A stretch of DNA of 64,000 nucleotides from Lachnoclostridium sp. An118 (GTDB lineage Bacteria; Bacillota; Clostridia; Lachnospirales; Lachnospiraceae), in the NCBI RefSeq assembly GCF_002160985.1, contig NZ_NFLQ01000018.1, forward strand, positions 1 through 64,000, in the 5' to 3' direction. The position numbers were made by a program, and so were the translations under genes. Under the pieces are notes generated by a model. The model did no database searches, was not told the origin of the DNA, and saw nothing but the letters and a program-made list of their open reading frames with translations. Within the stretch, counting starts at the first letter, position 1. Each line of letters starts with the position of its first letter. Below, one piece after another: positions 1 to 7,628 of this stretch.

Positions 1-117
1 CGCTTTCGCTCGATCTGATTTCCGTTCTGAATATTTCTCTTAGAAATTTTCAGGGTCGTTGTCTATTGTTCAGTTATCAAGGTTCTTTTTGTTTTTTGCT
101 GTCTCTCGCGAGTCAGC
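1..117 (-). other. rRNA operon leader (16S start outside window)
   Basis: This stretch lies downstream of a strong minus-strand promoter (124-152) and holds no ORF. Read on the minus strand it contains AACCTTGATAACTGAACAAT, a string of the kind found in clostridial rRNA leaders and spacers. The 16S gene itself would begin beyond the left edge. The rRNA assignment is inferred from the promoter and the leader wording. Confidence 0.65.
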
Positions 118-123
118 TTGTCT

Positions 124-152
124 ATAATAGCACTTTGTTTTTCTCTTGTCAA
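124..152 (-). promoter_or_regulatory. Strong sigma-A promoter, probably rrn
   Basis: On the minus strand TTGACA (147-152) is followed after exactly 17 bp by TATTAT (124-129). The perfect -35 box and optimal spacing fit a stable-RNA promoter firing toward the left edge. Confidence 0.8.
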
Positions 153-211
153 GAACTTTTTTCAGGTTTTTTTGACATCATTTTCAGTCGCAAAACCAAT
201 GCTATTATAAG

Positions 212-301
212 CGGAGAAGGAGGGATTTGAACCCTCGCGCCGCTATTAACGACCTACTCCCTTTCCAGGGGAGCCCCTTCGGCCAGCTTGGGTACTTCTC
301 C
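212..301 (-). tRNA. tRNA-Ser (GGA)
   Basis: A 90-nt cloverleaf with acceptor arms GGAGAAG and CTTCTCC plus discriminator G. The anticodon loop CTGGAAA between CTCCC and GGGAG gives anticodon GGA. A long variable arm typical of class II serine tRNAs follows. No CCA is encoded. It lies just upstream of the rrn promoter on the same strand. Confidence 0.95.
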
Positions 302-348
302 AAATTGCCCTTTCATACCTCGCAGACTCTCGTCTGTTCAATATGAAG

Positions 349-434
349 CGGAGAGGGTGGGATTCGAACCCACGCGCCCTTTCGGACAAACGGTTTTCAA
401 GACCGCCTCGTTATGACCACTTCGATACCTCTCC
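349..434 (-). tRNA. tRNA-Ser (UGA)
   Basis: An 86-nt class II tRNA with acceptor arms GGAGAGG and CCTCTCC. The anticodon loop CTTGAAA gives anticodon TGA. It is the first of two tandem serine tRNAs, 47 nt before tRNA-Ser(GGA) in the direction of transcription. Confidence 0.95.
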
Positions 435-536
435 ACGATAGTTTGTTTTCATGCCGCTTTCTCAGCGACATTGGTTATTTTATCACACGGGAATTCCTGA
501 GTCAATACAAAATTTTAAGTTTTTTGGTTTTTCCTG

Positions 537-1277
537 TCAAAGCTCCGGGAAGCATCTCTTCACAAACACTTCAGCTATGTCCAGATCCTCCGGAGTGGTG
601 ATCTTGATGTTCTCATAGCTCCCCTCCGTCATATGGACAGGGATATGGAGTTCGTTCTCCACAGCCATGGCATCGTCCGTCGCCTGTATCACATCCCGGG
701 ACATCATTTTTGCATAGGCTCCCGTAATGATAGCAGCGTCAAAGACCTGTGGTGTCTGGATGACCCACACGAACCTGCGGTCCGGCGTTTCCCTGGAAAA
801 GCTCTCCTCATCCACAAGCTTGACCGTATCTTTGCTGGGCACCCCCACCACACAGGCATGATGCACTTCAACATCACTGTAGGCCCGCCGGATGATCTCC
901 TCCGTCAAAAACGGTCTGGCACTGTCATGGATAAAAATATATCTCTCCTGAGTACCGCCTTCTGCCTGCACCGCCTTCAGCCCCTCCCAGACGGAGTGGT
1001 ACCTCTCTGCGCCCCCCTCTACAATGCGGGTCACCTTGGTAAAATGATATCTTTCCACAAATTCTCCTCTGACATACTCGGTCTGTCCCTCTCCGGCCAC
1101 CAGTATCACATCGTCTATCACCTCAGACTTCTCAAAGGTATAGAGCGAGTAAAAAAGGACCGGGCGGTCCTGGATCCGCAGGTACTGCTTCTGTATTCTG
1201 GAACCCATCCTTGTCCCCCGTCCCGCCGCCAGCAAAATAGCGGTACATCTTTTTTTCTTCCCCGTCTCCCTGTCCAT
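537..1277 (-). CDS. ispD: 2-C-methyl-D-erythritol 4-phosphate cytidylyltransferase
   Basis: IspD transfers CMP from CTP to 2-C-methyl-D-erythritol 4-phosphate, the third step of the non-mevalonate (MEP) isoprenoid pathway, in the cytoplasm. The 246-residue protein has the usual length. It carries the N-terminal nucleotide-binding signature LLAAGRGTRMG (about residues 15-25), the family HDSARPF motif near the middle and a DDA segment near residue 200. It is the last gene of the tsaE-tsaB-rimI-rnz-tsaD operon, 12 nt after tsaD. A second MEP gene, ispG, lies at 55.3-56.3 kb. The first methionine sits a few residues ahead of the conserved core, so a slightly later start is possible. Confidence 0.95.
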   Translation of the reverse strand: MDRETGKKKRCTAILLAAGRGTRMGSRIQKQYLRIQDRPVLFYSLYTFEKSEVIDDVILVAGEGQTEYVRGEFVERYHFTKVTRIVEGGAERYHSVWEGLKAVQAEGGTQERYIFIHDSARPFLTEEIIRRAYSDVEVHHACVVGVPSKDTVKLVDEESFSRETPDRRFVWVIQTPQVFDAAIITGAYAKMMSRDVIQATDDAMAVENELHIPVHMTEGSYENIKITTPEDLDIAEVFVKRCFPEL

Positions 1278-1289
1278 CCTTTTCCCCTC

Positions 1290-2318
1290 TCATCTCTCAC
1301 CCAGCTTCAGATTGGGTACCGCATTGAGGTCCCATCCATGTCTGGTGCCGTTTCTATATTCGTAGTAGGCGGCCACACCGATCATGGCCGCATTGTCCGT
1401 ACAGTAAATGGGAGAAGGATAATAGAATGTGACCCCTCTCTCCTCACAGGCCCGGGCCATCGCCTGACGAAGTGCGCTGTTGGCCGCCACACCTCCGGCG
1501 ATAGCGAATTTGTCCACGCCAAATTCCTCCACCGCATGCATGGCATTCCCCACCAGCACGTCCGTCACCGCCTTCTGGAAGGAGGCCGCCACGTCCGCCT
1601 GGCTGAAGCTCTCCCCCTTCATGTGACAGCCGTTGATATAGTTGAGGACTGCTGACTTCACGCCGCTGAAGCTGAAATCATAGGGCGCGTCCTCCACGTG
1701 GGCTCTGGGAAACTGGATGGCGTCCGGATTTCCCTCTTTTGCCACCTTGTCGATCTTCGGTCCTCCCGGATAGCCAAGTCCGATGGCCCGGGCCACCTTG
1801 TCAAAGGCCTCCCCCGCCGCATCGTCCCTGGTCCGTCCCAGGATATCAAATTGACCGTAATCCCTGACCCGCACAAGATGGGTGTGCCCGCCGGATACCA
1901 CCAGACAGAGAAATGGCGGCTCCAGCTCTCTGTGCTCGATAAAGTTGGCCGCAATATGCCCCTCAATGTGGTGTACTCCCACCAGGGGCTTGCCCGCTGC
2001 GTAGGCGATAGCCTTGGCCTCCGCCACGCCCACAAGGAGGGCTCCCACAAGGCCGGGGCCGTAGGTGACACCCACCGCGTCTATGTCCTGCAGGGAAACG
2101 CCGGCCTCCGCCAGCGCTTTCTCTATCACCTGATTGATCTTCTCGATATGCTTTCTGGACGCGATCTCCGGCACCACGCCGCCGTACAGCGTGTGGAGAT
2201 CGATCTGGGAATAGATAATGTTCGAGAGGACCTCCCTGCCATTTCTGACGACAGCCGCCGCCGTCTCGTCACAGGAGCTCTCTATCGCAAGGATAAGAAT
2301 ATCTTTCTCTTCGTTCAT
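1290..2318 (-). CDS. tsaD: tRNA N6-adenosine threonylcarbamoyltransferase
   Basis: TsaD is the catalytic subunit that moves the threonylcarbamoyl group onto A37 of ANN-decoding tRNAs (t6A). The 342-residue protein begins with the ASKHA nucleotide-binding strand [15 protein letters not shown]. It has the metal-binding HHIEGHIAA motif near residue 115 and GGGPKID-like and IAGGVAANS segments of the Kae1/Qri7 fold. Its partners TsaB and TsaE are encoded in the same operon, with rimI next to tsaB, so three of the four bacterial t6A proteins are together. TsaC/YwlC is not in the window. The gene starts 18 nt after rnz. Confidence 0.97.
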   Translation of the reverse strand: MNEEKDILILAIESSCDETAAAVVRNGREVLSNIIYSQIDLHTLYGGVVPEIASRKHIEKINQVIEKALAEAGVSLQDIDAVGVTYGPGLVGALLVGVAEAKAIAYAAGKPLVGVHHIEGHIAANFIEHRELEPPFLCLVVSGGHTHLVRVRDYGQFDILGRTRDDAAGEAFDKVARAIGLGYPGGPKIDKVAKEGNPDAIQFPRAHVEDAPYDFSFSGVKSAVLNYINGCHMKGESFSQADVAASFQKAVTDVLVGNAMHAVEEFGVDKFAIAGGVAANSALRQAMARACEERGVTFYYPSPIYCTDNAAMIGVAAYYEYRNGTRHGWDLNAVPNLKLGER

Positions 2319-2335
2319 TTACTGCCTCTGCCTTC

Positions 2336-3250
2336 CTATTTATCATCTGAAAATACCAGTTCCATCGTTCTGCCGTCTCTGGCCGTCACCGTGTTAGGGA
2401 AGATTTCCCTCACGTCATCCAGGAATTCCTCCGGATGGTTCAGGGAGGGGCTATAGTGGGTCAGCCACAGCTCCTTCACCTCCGCCTCCTTCGCAAGACG
2501 GGCCGCCTCGTAGAACGTCATATGCTTGTACTCTTTGGCCTTTTTCTGTTTGTCCTTCTCTCCGTACATGCCCTCGCAGATAAACAGGTCTGCGTGTCTG
2601 GCGTTGCTGCGTATGGAGTCTGTGGGCCGGGTGTCCGTGCAGTAGGTCACTTTAAGGCCCTTCCTGGGAGGTCCCAGCACCATATCCGGGGTCAGGGTTC
2701 TCCCTTCATATTCCACTGTCTCTCCCTTCTGGAGCAGTCCCCAGCAGCGCTGCGGAATGTCCGCGGCCTGAGCCCGGGCCACATCAAATTTCCCGGCCCG
2801 GTCAATCTCCAGAGCGTATCCGTAACAGAGCACATTGTGGTTGACCCGGAAGGCCTTCAGGCGGTACCCGTTCATCTCGAACGTCTGCTCCGGCTCTGTG
2901 ATCTCCAGGTACTGTATCTTAAAAGGGAGCTCAGGGGCAATGACCCGAAGAGCGTTCACCACCCGTTCCAGCCCTTTGGGGCCGATCAGGGTGAGGGGCT
3001 CCGTCCGGTCCGCATTTCCCATGGTGAGCAGAAGGCCGGGAAGTCCGCTGATGTGATCTCCGTGATAATGAGTAAAACAGATCACGTCAATAGGCTTAAA
3101 GCTCCACCCCTTCTCCTTAATGGCAATCTGGGTTCCTTCCCCGCAGTCGATGAGGAGACTGCTCCCGTTGTAGCGGACCATCAGAGCGGTCAGCCAGCGA
3201 TAAGGGAGGGGCATCATCCCTCCCGTTCCAACTAAACATACGTCTAACAT
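2336..3250 (-). CDS. rnz: Ribonuclease Z (tRNA 3' endonuclease)
   Basis: RNase Z cleaves the 3' trailer from tRNA precursors, which matters where CCA is not encoded, as in the tRNA-Ser and tRNA-Pro genes of this window. The 304-residue beta-lactamase-fold protein has the zinc-binding HYHGDH motif at residues 61-66, an upstream DCGEGTQ motif, and a late LTHYSPSL segment supplying another metal ligand. It starts one nucleotide after the stop of the small zinc-ribbon gene, so the two are translationally coupled. Its place in a tRNA-modification operon fits its function. Confidence 0.95.
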   Translation of the reverse strand: MLDVCLVGTGGMMPLPYRWLTALMVRYNGSSLLIDCGEGTQIAIKEKGWSFKPIDVICFTHYHGDHISGLPGLLLTMGNADRTEPLTLIGPKGLERVVNALRVIAPELPFKIQYLEITEPEQTFEMNGYRLKAFRVNHNVLCYGYALEIDRAGKFDVARAQAADIPQRCWGLLQKGETVEYEGRTLTPDMVLGPPRKGLKVTYCTDTRPTDSIRSNARHADLFICEGMYGEKDKQKKAKEYKHMTFYEAARLAKEAEVKELWLTHYSPSLNHPEEFLDDVREIFPNTVTARDGRTMELVFSDDK

Positions 3251-3251
3251 T

Positions 3252-3491
3252 CTATTCTCCTACTGGAATAACAAATGTGGCCACAAAGGCGTCGTAGCAC
3301 TCTTCGCAGAGATCAAAAGAATCCACCTGGTTGTCTTTCTCCGAAAAATACCCCCACCTCTTCTCCACTGAGAGGAAGTCCGCTCTTGGCTCTCCCTTTT
3401 CTGTGGGGATTTCCTTTCCACATTTATTACAGATTATTTTTTTAACTTTTTTCTGAGTCTCTTTTGTTTCTATCACTTCATACTGGCGCAT
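3252..3491 (-). CDS. Small zinc-ribbon-like protein, unknown function
   Basis: This 79-residue protein was not recognised as a named family. It contains two CxxC pairs, CNKC near residue 21 and CEEC near residue 62. They could form one zinc-ribbon site around a short beta-rich middle (residues about 30-58). The N terminus is charged and soluble, with no signal peptide or membrane segment. A good ribosome site (GGGAGG) precedes the ATG. It sits between rimI and rnz in the t6A/tRNA operon with 1-nt spacing to rnz, which suggests co-expression and perhaps a role in RNA or translation. That role is inference only. Confidence 0.75.
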   Translation of the reverse strand: MRQYEVIETKETQKKVKKIICNKCGKEIPTEKGEPRADFLSVEKRWGYFSEKDNQVDSFDLCEECYDAFVATFVIPVGE

Positions 3492-3597
3492 ACATTTCCT
3501 CCCAAATGGTATTTTGCAGGATCATTCTTCTGTTACGCCTACATTATATATGGCCGAGCCGCCCGGTCATAGTGGGAACTGTTTCCTTTCCTGACAG

Positions 3598-4041
3598 CTA
3601 TTTCCCCAGGTCCCTGCTCATCAGCACACCATCCTCCACAGGGTCGCTGTAGTATCTCCTCCGGATGCCGTCCTGCACAAACCCATAGTCTGTATAGAAG
3701 GAAATGGCAGGGCCATTGCTCTCCCTCACATCCAGCAGCAGCCTTGTAATGCCCCCCAGCTCGCAGAGATTTTCCAGCTCCAGCAGCAGCCGGGCGCCTA
3801 CCCCCTGCCTCCTCTTCTGAGGGATGACGGCAATCCGGGCAATCTCTCCGTCCTCCAGGGCGTAGTACATGATCAGGTACCCGATAAGCTGCTGGTCCTC
3901 GTACGCCACCAGGAGCAGCGTCCTTTTCTGTCTGTAGCTGTCCAGCAGTGCCCTCTCACTCCAGGGGTCCGGGAATATCTCCGCCTCCAGCCTGGCCACG
4001 GCGGGGATGTCCATTTCTTTCATCTTTCTGATCACAAGCAT
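3598..4041 (-). CDS. rimI: Ribosomal-protein-S18-alanine N-acetyltransferase family
   Basis: This is a 147-residue GNAT acetyltransferase. RimI acetylates the N terminus of ribosomal protein S18 in characterised species. The acetyl-CoA-binding loop reads QKRRQGVGARLL (about residues 76-87), after the beta-strand segment IARIAVIP. It closes with the SFYTDYGFV motif common to RimI proteins. It follows tsaB by 9 nt, and the tsaB-rimI-tsaD order is common in Firmicutes. The exact substrate is inferred from the family. Confidence 0.9.
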   Translation of the reverse strand: MLVIRKMKEMDIPAVARLEAEIFPDPWSERALLDSYRQKRTLLLVAYEDQQLIGYLIMYYALEDGEIARIAVIPQKRRQGVGARLLLELENLCELGGITRLLLDVRESNGPAISFYTDYGFVQDGIRRRYYSDPVEDGVLMSRDLGK

Positions 4042-4050
4042 GTTCCTATC

Positions 4051-4755
4051 CTACTCCTTCTTCTCCCGCTGCGCCCGCTCCCGCTCCGCCTGGGATACAC
4101 GCAGATAATCCGGCGCATGCCCGGCGGCCGTCTCCGTCCTGCCCTGTCTGTAGTATGCTATCCCCAGAGCCCCCACAGAAGCCGCCCTCTGTCTGTTCAT
4201 GTGGGCCGGCGCATATGTGTGGGGCACAGTCAGCCTCTCCTCCAGGGTCTCCCTGTATACCGGGACTCCGTCCCCCAGAAGGACCACAGCCTGCCCCAGC
4301 TCATTCAATCTGTCCGCCAGCTCTTCCACAGGGATGGCACACTGTTCCACCACTGTGGAGAATCCTCCTTTGAAGGAGTAAATGCCTGTGTACACCTGCT
4401 TTCTCCTGGCGTCCATGAGGGGACACACCAGCTCCGACACGCCATACATGTTGTAGGCAAGCCCCTCCAGAGTGGGAATATGGACAAGCGGAATGTCCAA
4501 AGCCAGTCCCAGCCCCTTCGCTGTCGCTGACCCGATCCGAAGTCCGGTGAAGGACCCCGGCCCGGCTGCCACCGCAATGGCGTCCAGGGTTTTCAGGTCC
4601 AGCTCGATCATCCTGGCTATCTCATCCACCATGGGAAGGAGTGTCTGGGAATGGGTCTTCTTATAATTGACTGTGTATTCTGCGATTGTCTGCTCTTCCT
4701 CCAGGACGGCCGCCGAAGCCACCAGCCCGGAGCTGTCCAGTGCTAATATCCTCAT
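4051..4755 (-). CDS. tsaB: tRNA threonylcarbamoyladenosine biosynthesis protein TsaB
   Basis: TsaB is an inactive paralogue of TsaD that dimerises with it as the platform for t6A synthesis. The protein is 234 residues from the start chosen at 4755, where MRILALDSS begins the ASKHA fold behind the ribosome site AAGGAAG. The frame stays open further upstream, but that region overlaps tsaE and lacks homology. AAGPGSFTGLRIG (about residues 67-79) is the TsaB signature. It lies 25 nt after tsaE and 9 nt before rimI in one operon. Confidence 0.95.
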   Translation of the reverse strand: MRILALDSSGLVASAAVLEEEQTIAEYTVNYKKTHSQTLLPMVDEIARMIELDLKTLDAIAVAAGPGSFTGLRIGSATAKGLGLALDIPLVHIPTLEGLAYNMYGVSELVCPLMDARRKQVYTGIYSFKGGFSTVVEQCAIPVEELADRLNELGQAVVLLGDGVPVYRETLEERLTVPHTYAPAHMNRQRAASVGALGIAYYRQGRTETAAGHAPDYLRVSQAERERAQREKKE

Positions 4756-4780
4756 TGCTGCATCTTCCTTATCTGTATGA

Positions 4781-5218
4781 TCATCGGCCACGGCCTTTTT
4801 CTTCCACAGTGATCCTGCGGAAGTCAAACCCCCGGCCCGGGTCTTTCTCTATCTTGATTTCCACGTAGTGCTCCGGCAGGATTTCCTCTATCAGGTCCGC
4901 CCACTCGATCAGGCTTACGCCCTCCCCGTAAATGCAGTCCTCGTACCCGATCTCATCCATCTCCTCCACGTCGCCGATCCGATACACGTCGAAATGGTAG
5001 AGGGGCATGCGGCCCTCCTCGTAAATCTGCACGATCGTAAAGGTGGGGCTGCTGACAGGCTCCTCTATGCCAAGTCCCTTTGCCAATCCCTTTGTAAACA
5101 CGGTCTTCCCGACCCCCAGATCGCCCACCAGAGTGTATACATCCCCGGGCACGGCTTTCTCTCCAATCTGACGTCCCATATCAAAGGTATCCTTTTCACT
5201 GTTCGACTCAAATACCAT
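4781..5218 (-). CDS. tsaE: tRNA threonylcarbamoyladenosine biosynthesis ATPase TsaE
   Basis: TsaE is the P-loop ATPase that drives turnover of the TsaB-TsaD complex. The Walker A motif GDLGVGKT is at residues 32-39. A family SSPTFTIV segment and a LIEWADLIEE segment follow. The start at 5218 is preceded by AGGAG. The open frame continues further upstream, but that stretch overlaps the preceding membrane-protein gene and is not conserved. The resulting 145 residues match the family. The start overlaps the end of the membrane-protein gene by 11 nt, indicating translational coupling at the head of the t6A operon. Confidence 0.95.
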   Translation of the reverse strand: MVFESNSEKDTFDMGRQIGEKAVPGDVYTLVGDLGVGKTVFTKGLAKGLGIEEPVSSPTFTIVQIYEEGRMPLYHFDVYRIGDVEEMDEIGYEDCIYGEGVSLIEWADLIEEILPEHYVEIKIEKDPGRGFDFRRITVEEKGRGR

Positions 5219-5750
5219 CTGTCTGTCTCCTGTCCTGACTTTTTCTAATGCGCACGGCCGCCCGCGGCACATGGTCCGCTATCATGTCCACCGCCGCACC
5301 GTAGTCATCTCCAAGCTGGGAAACGGGCAGCACCATGGCATGCTTTTTCTCGTCATAGAGAATAAGGATGTGCTTTCTTGAGACGGCCTTTTTCACGTTC
5401 TCCCAGGGCACCTTCTTTTCCCTGTCAGCCGCCACTGTCTTTATGCCCTCCTGGTCAAAAATATACTCCACAGGCTTCACGAATTTCTTCTGTCCCTGGA
5501 GGACTGACACCCTGTTTTTGATCACTATCGGGAAACCGAAGAACAGGAGCAGGGCGAACACCACGAAGAGCACTATCATAAACCATTCCCTCCGTATCCC
5601 AAAGGCAACCGCCAGTCCCGCGTTCAGCGCCCCCAGCACCAGCACGGCTATGCCCGCTCCCCCTGTATATATCTGATACATCATAAACTCTGATATAGCT
5701 TCCGCATCCAGGGTGATCTGTGTCCTTATCTCCTTCTTTTTCTCTTCCAT
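5208..5750 (-). CDS. Two-pass membrane protein, YcxB-like C-terminal domain
   Basis: This 180-residue protein has two adjacent hydrophobic segments (about residues 29-51 and 56-78). A cytoplasmic beta-rich C-terminal domain follows, with the pattern PWENVKKAVSRKHILILY, which resembles YcxB/PH-like membrane proteins of Firmicutes. No catalytic motif is visible. It is the first gene of the minus-strand operon, preceded by AAAGGAG and an extended -10 promoter, and overlaps tsaE. Its function is unknown; co-transcription with t6A genes may only reflect operon convenience. Confidence 0.8.
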   Translation of the reverse strand: MEEKKKEIRTQITLDAEAISEFMMYQIYTGGAGIAVLVLGALNAGLAVAFGIRREWFMIVLFVVFALLLFFGFPIVIKNRVSVLQGQKKFVKPVEYIFDQEGIKTVAADREKKVPWENVKKAVSRKHILILYDEKKHAMVLPVSQLGDDYGAAVDMIADHVPRAAVRIRKSQDRRQTDGI

Positions 5751-5779
5751 TGCACTTCTCCTTTACACCTATGTGGAAC

Positions 5780-5788
5780 ATTATAGCA
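5780..5788 (-). promoter_or_regulatory. Extended -10 promoter of the t6A operon
   Basis: The minus strand reads TGCTATAAT (TGn plus a perfect -10) about 30 nt before the start codon at 5750. No good -35 is present, as allowed for extended -10 promoters. Confidence 0.55.
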
Positions 5789-5874
5789 TATCTTTTTTTC
5801 TTAGGCTACACATGATATACTGTTTTAAAGACTGCGCCAGGCAGCAAAACACGATCTAAAGGAGGCACTCTGCT

Positions 5875-6237
5875 TTGAATTTCACATTTTATCACAACAA
5901 CATCAATGTATATGACCTGGAAAAGTCCCTCGATTTTTACGAAAAGGCCCTGGGGCTTACCGTGACCCGGGAGACGGAGGCTGAGGACGGAAGTTTTAAG
6001 CTTGTCTACCTGGGAGACGGCGCCACGCCCCACCTGCTGGAGCTCACCTGGCTCCGGGACATGGACCGGCCCTATGATCTGGGCGACAACGAATTCCACC
6101 TGGCCTTCCACACGGATGATTTCGAGAAGGCCCACCAGCTCCACAAGGAGATGGGGTGCATCTGCTTTGAGAATGAAGCTATGGGAATCTACTTCATCTC
6201 CGACCCGGACGGCTACTGGCTGGAAATCTGTCCCTAG
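5875..6237 (+). CDS. VOC family protein, glyoxalase I-like
   Basis: The 120-residue single-domain protein has the glyoxalase/vicinal-oxygen-chelate fold. FYHNNINVYDLEKSLDFYEK opens the first beta-alpha-beta-beta-beta unit, and it ends with SDPDGYWLEICP, including the metal-ligand glutamate. It resembles small lactoylglutathione lyase-type proteins, but anaerobes of this kind usually lack glutathione, so the substrate is uncertain. The start is TTG, chosen because AAAGGAGG lies 9 nt upstream and no ATG fits. It is monocistronic, followed by a terminator shared with convergent ribU. Confidence 0.85.
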   Translation: MNFTFYHNNINVYDLEKSLDFYEKALGLTVTRETEAEDGSFKLVYLGDGATPHLLELTWLRDMDRPYDLGDNEFHLAFHTDDFEKAHQLHKEMGCICFENEAMGIYFISDPDGYWLEICP

Positions 6238-6264
6238 CCGCCCGCCAGCGACAGACGCTCATGC

Positions 6265-6308
6265 AAAAATCCGGACTGCCCCGTGCCTGCAGTCCGGATT
6301 TTTCTTTT
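6265..6308. terminator. Bidirectional terminator between VOC gene and ribU
   Basis: The arms AAAAATCCGGACTG and CAGTCCGGATTTTT form a 14-bp hairpin with A and T runs on both sides. It can therefore end both the plus-strand VOC gene and minus-strand ribU. Confidence 0.9.
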
Positions 6309-6319
6309 CACACCTGCCT

Positions 6320-6955
6320 CTACGCCTGATGGTTCATGCGGAAGACAGGACTTATCTTCTTATAGATCAGAAATACGATCAGCGATACAAGCACTCCCTT
6401 GAGAAGATTAAAGGGAGCCACGGCAAACGCCACAAATGTAAACAGGCTGTCAATGCTTCCGTTTACCGCTGTTCCCATAGCCACCAGCGCATCGATGGGC
6501 ATCTGGAAGGCTGTGGCATAAACCGGGAGGAGCACATACGCGTTCAACAGACAGCCGATCAGCGTCATGAACACCGTTCCCACGGCCATACCGATGATGG
6601 CGCCAGTCCTTGTGCGCTTCCTGCGGTAAATGATGCCGGCCGGGACTACAAGGGCGCACCCGATGAGGAAGTTGGCGACCTCACCCACACCCGCCGTGGT
6701 TGTTCCGTTGATGATAAAGTTCAGGAGGATCTTCACCAGCTCGATAGCCGCCCCGGCCACCGGCCCTATGGCGAAGGTCCCTATCATGACCGGCACCTCG
6801 CTGAAATCAATCTCATAGAAGGACGGAGCGAAGGGCAGCGGTATCTCAAAGAGCATCAGCACTACGGCGATCGCCCCCAGCATGCCTGCCTGGACAATGG
6901 TACGGACCCCCGTCCTTGCTTTTACATTTGCATTGTTCATAACCTGTGTACTCAT
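6320..6955 (-). CDS. ribU: Riboflavin ECF transporter S component
   Basis: RibU is the membrane S-component that binds riboflavin or FMN and works with a shared ECF ATPase/T-component module, which is not in this window. The 211-residue protein has about six hydrophobic segments. The RibU signature PLPFAPSFYEIDFSEVPVMI lies after the first helix, and ELVKILLNF sits near residue 76. The ATG follows AAAGGAGAG. An FMN riboswitch (7089-7232) and its terminator lie directly upstream, which fixes the substrate class. Confidence 0.97.
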   Translation of the reverse strand: MSTQVMNNANVKARTGVRTIVQAGMLGAIAVVLMLFEIPLPFAPSFYEIDFSEVPVMIGTFAIGPVAGAAIELVKILLNFIINGTTTAGVGEVANFLIGCALVVPAGIIYRRKRTRTGAIIGMAVGTVFMTLIGCLLNAYVLLPVYATAFQMPIDALVAMGTAVNGSIDSLFTFVAFAVAPFNLLKGVLVSLIVFLIYKKISPVFRMNHQA

Positions 6956-7020
6956 TTTCTTTCTCTCCTTTGATGAATAAGATATTTTGCAGGAAAGAAA
7001 ATCTTCTTGGAATTATGCAA

Positions 7021-7055
7021 TAAAAAAACTCCCATATCCATCAATATCGGAGTCC
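7021..7055 (-). terminator. Expression-platform terminator of the FMN riboswitch
   Basis: On the minus strand ACTCCGATAT pairs with ATATGGGAGT and is followed by seven T residues. It lies between the FMN aptamer and ribU, so FMN binding should favour this hairpin and stop transcription. Confidence 0.85.
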
Positions 7056-7088
7056 TGAAATCAAATATTTTTCTTGATATCGCATAGT

Positions 7089-7232
7089 TCTTCTCTCATC
7101 CAGACTGTACTGTCGGTTTTGGAATTTCACCAAATCAGCCGTTCACACATCTCCCATGCTCTGCAGCGCATCCATGTGCTCGCGGGTCGCGGACTATACC
7201 GCCGGTTGGGACTTTCACCCGACCCCGAAGAC
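7089..7232 (-). promoter_or_regulatory. FMN (RFN) riboswitch
   Basis: The minus strand carries the conserved blocks GGGTGAAAGTCCCAACCGGC, AGTCCGCGA, TGGTGAAATTCCAAAACCGA and CAGTCTGGATGAGAGAAG in the right order. These define the FMN aptamer. It controls ribU through the terminator at 7021-7055. Confidence 0.97.
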
Positions 7233-7253
7233 TTTATTCCTTTTACAGATATT

Positions 7254-7282
7254 ACTATAACTCTTTGCAGCGGCCATTGCAA
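7254..7282 (-). promoter_or_regulatory. Promoter of the FMN riboswitch-ribU transcript
   Basis: The minus strand has TTGCAA (7277-7282), a 17-bp spacer and TATAGT (7254-7259), about 20 nt ahead of the aptamer. Confidence 0.75.
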
Positions 7283-7323
7283 TAGATTTTGAAAATTTTC
7301 TGTCACTGCCGGGCGCGGGGCAG

Positions 7324-7350
7324 AAAAAAACCAGCGGAAATCCGCTGGTC
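7324..7350 (-). terminator. Terminator of tRNA-Pro
   Basis: The minus strand has GACCAGCGG and CCGCTGGT arms around ATTT, followed by a run of seven T residues immediately after the tRNA. Confidence 0.85.
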
Positions 7351-7357
7351 ATTTAAA

Positions 7358-7432
7358 TCGGGGTAACAGGATTCGAACCTGCGACCTCGCGGCCCCCAGC
7401 CGCGCGCTCTAACCAAACTGAGCCATACCCCG
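7358..7432 (-). tRNA. tRNA-Pro (GGG)
   Basis: A 75-nt cloverleaf with acceptor arms CGGGGTA and TACCCCG and discriminator A. The anticodon loop CTGGGGG between CGCGG and CCGCG gives anticodon GGG. The T arm holds TTCGAAT. It is followed by its own terminator, and CCA is not encoded. Confidence 0.95.
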
Positions 7433-7628
7433 GTCACAGATAGTATTATACTCGAAGTCTGTCGTATATTGCAAGTGTTTTTTTAATAAATCGTAAAATT
7501 CATAATATTTTTCTATCGCACCCTTTATTGCATCCACAAATCTGCCTGTATTCACCAATTATTATTTCCTGTTTTCAGACAAATATGCTAAAATATCTAT
7601 GAAATCTTATGCGAAAGGAGTCCCTGAT

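Noticed and set aside
204-232. A second rrn promoter upstream (TATAAT at 204-209)
   Set aside because: The -10 is good, but the -35 position falls in tRNA-Ser and matches poorly.
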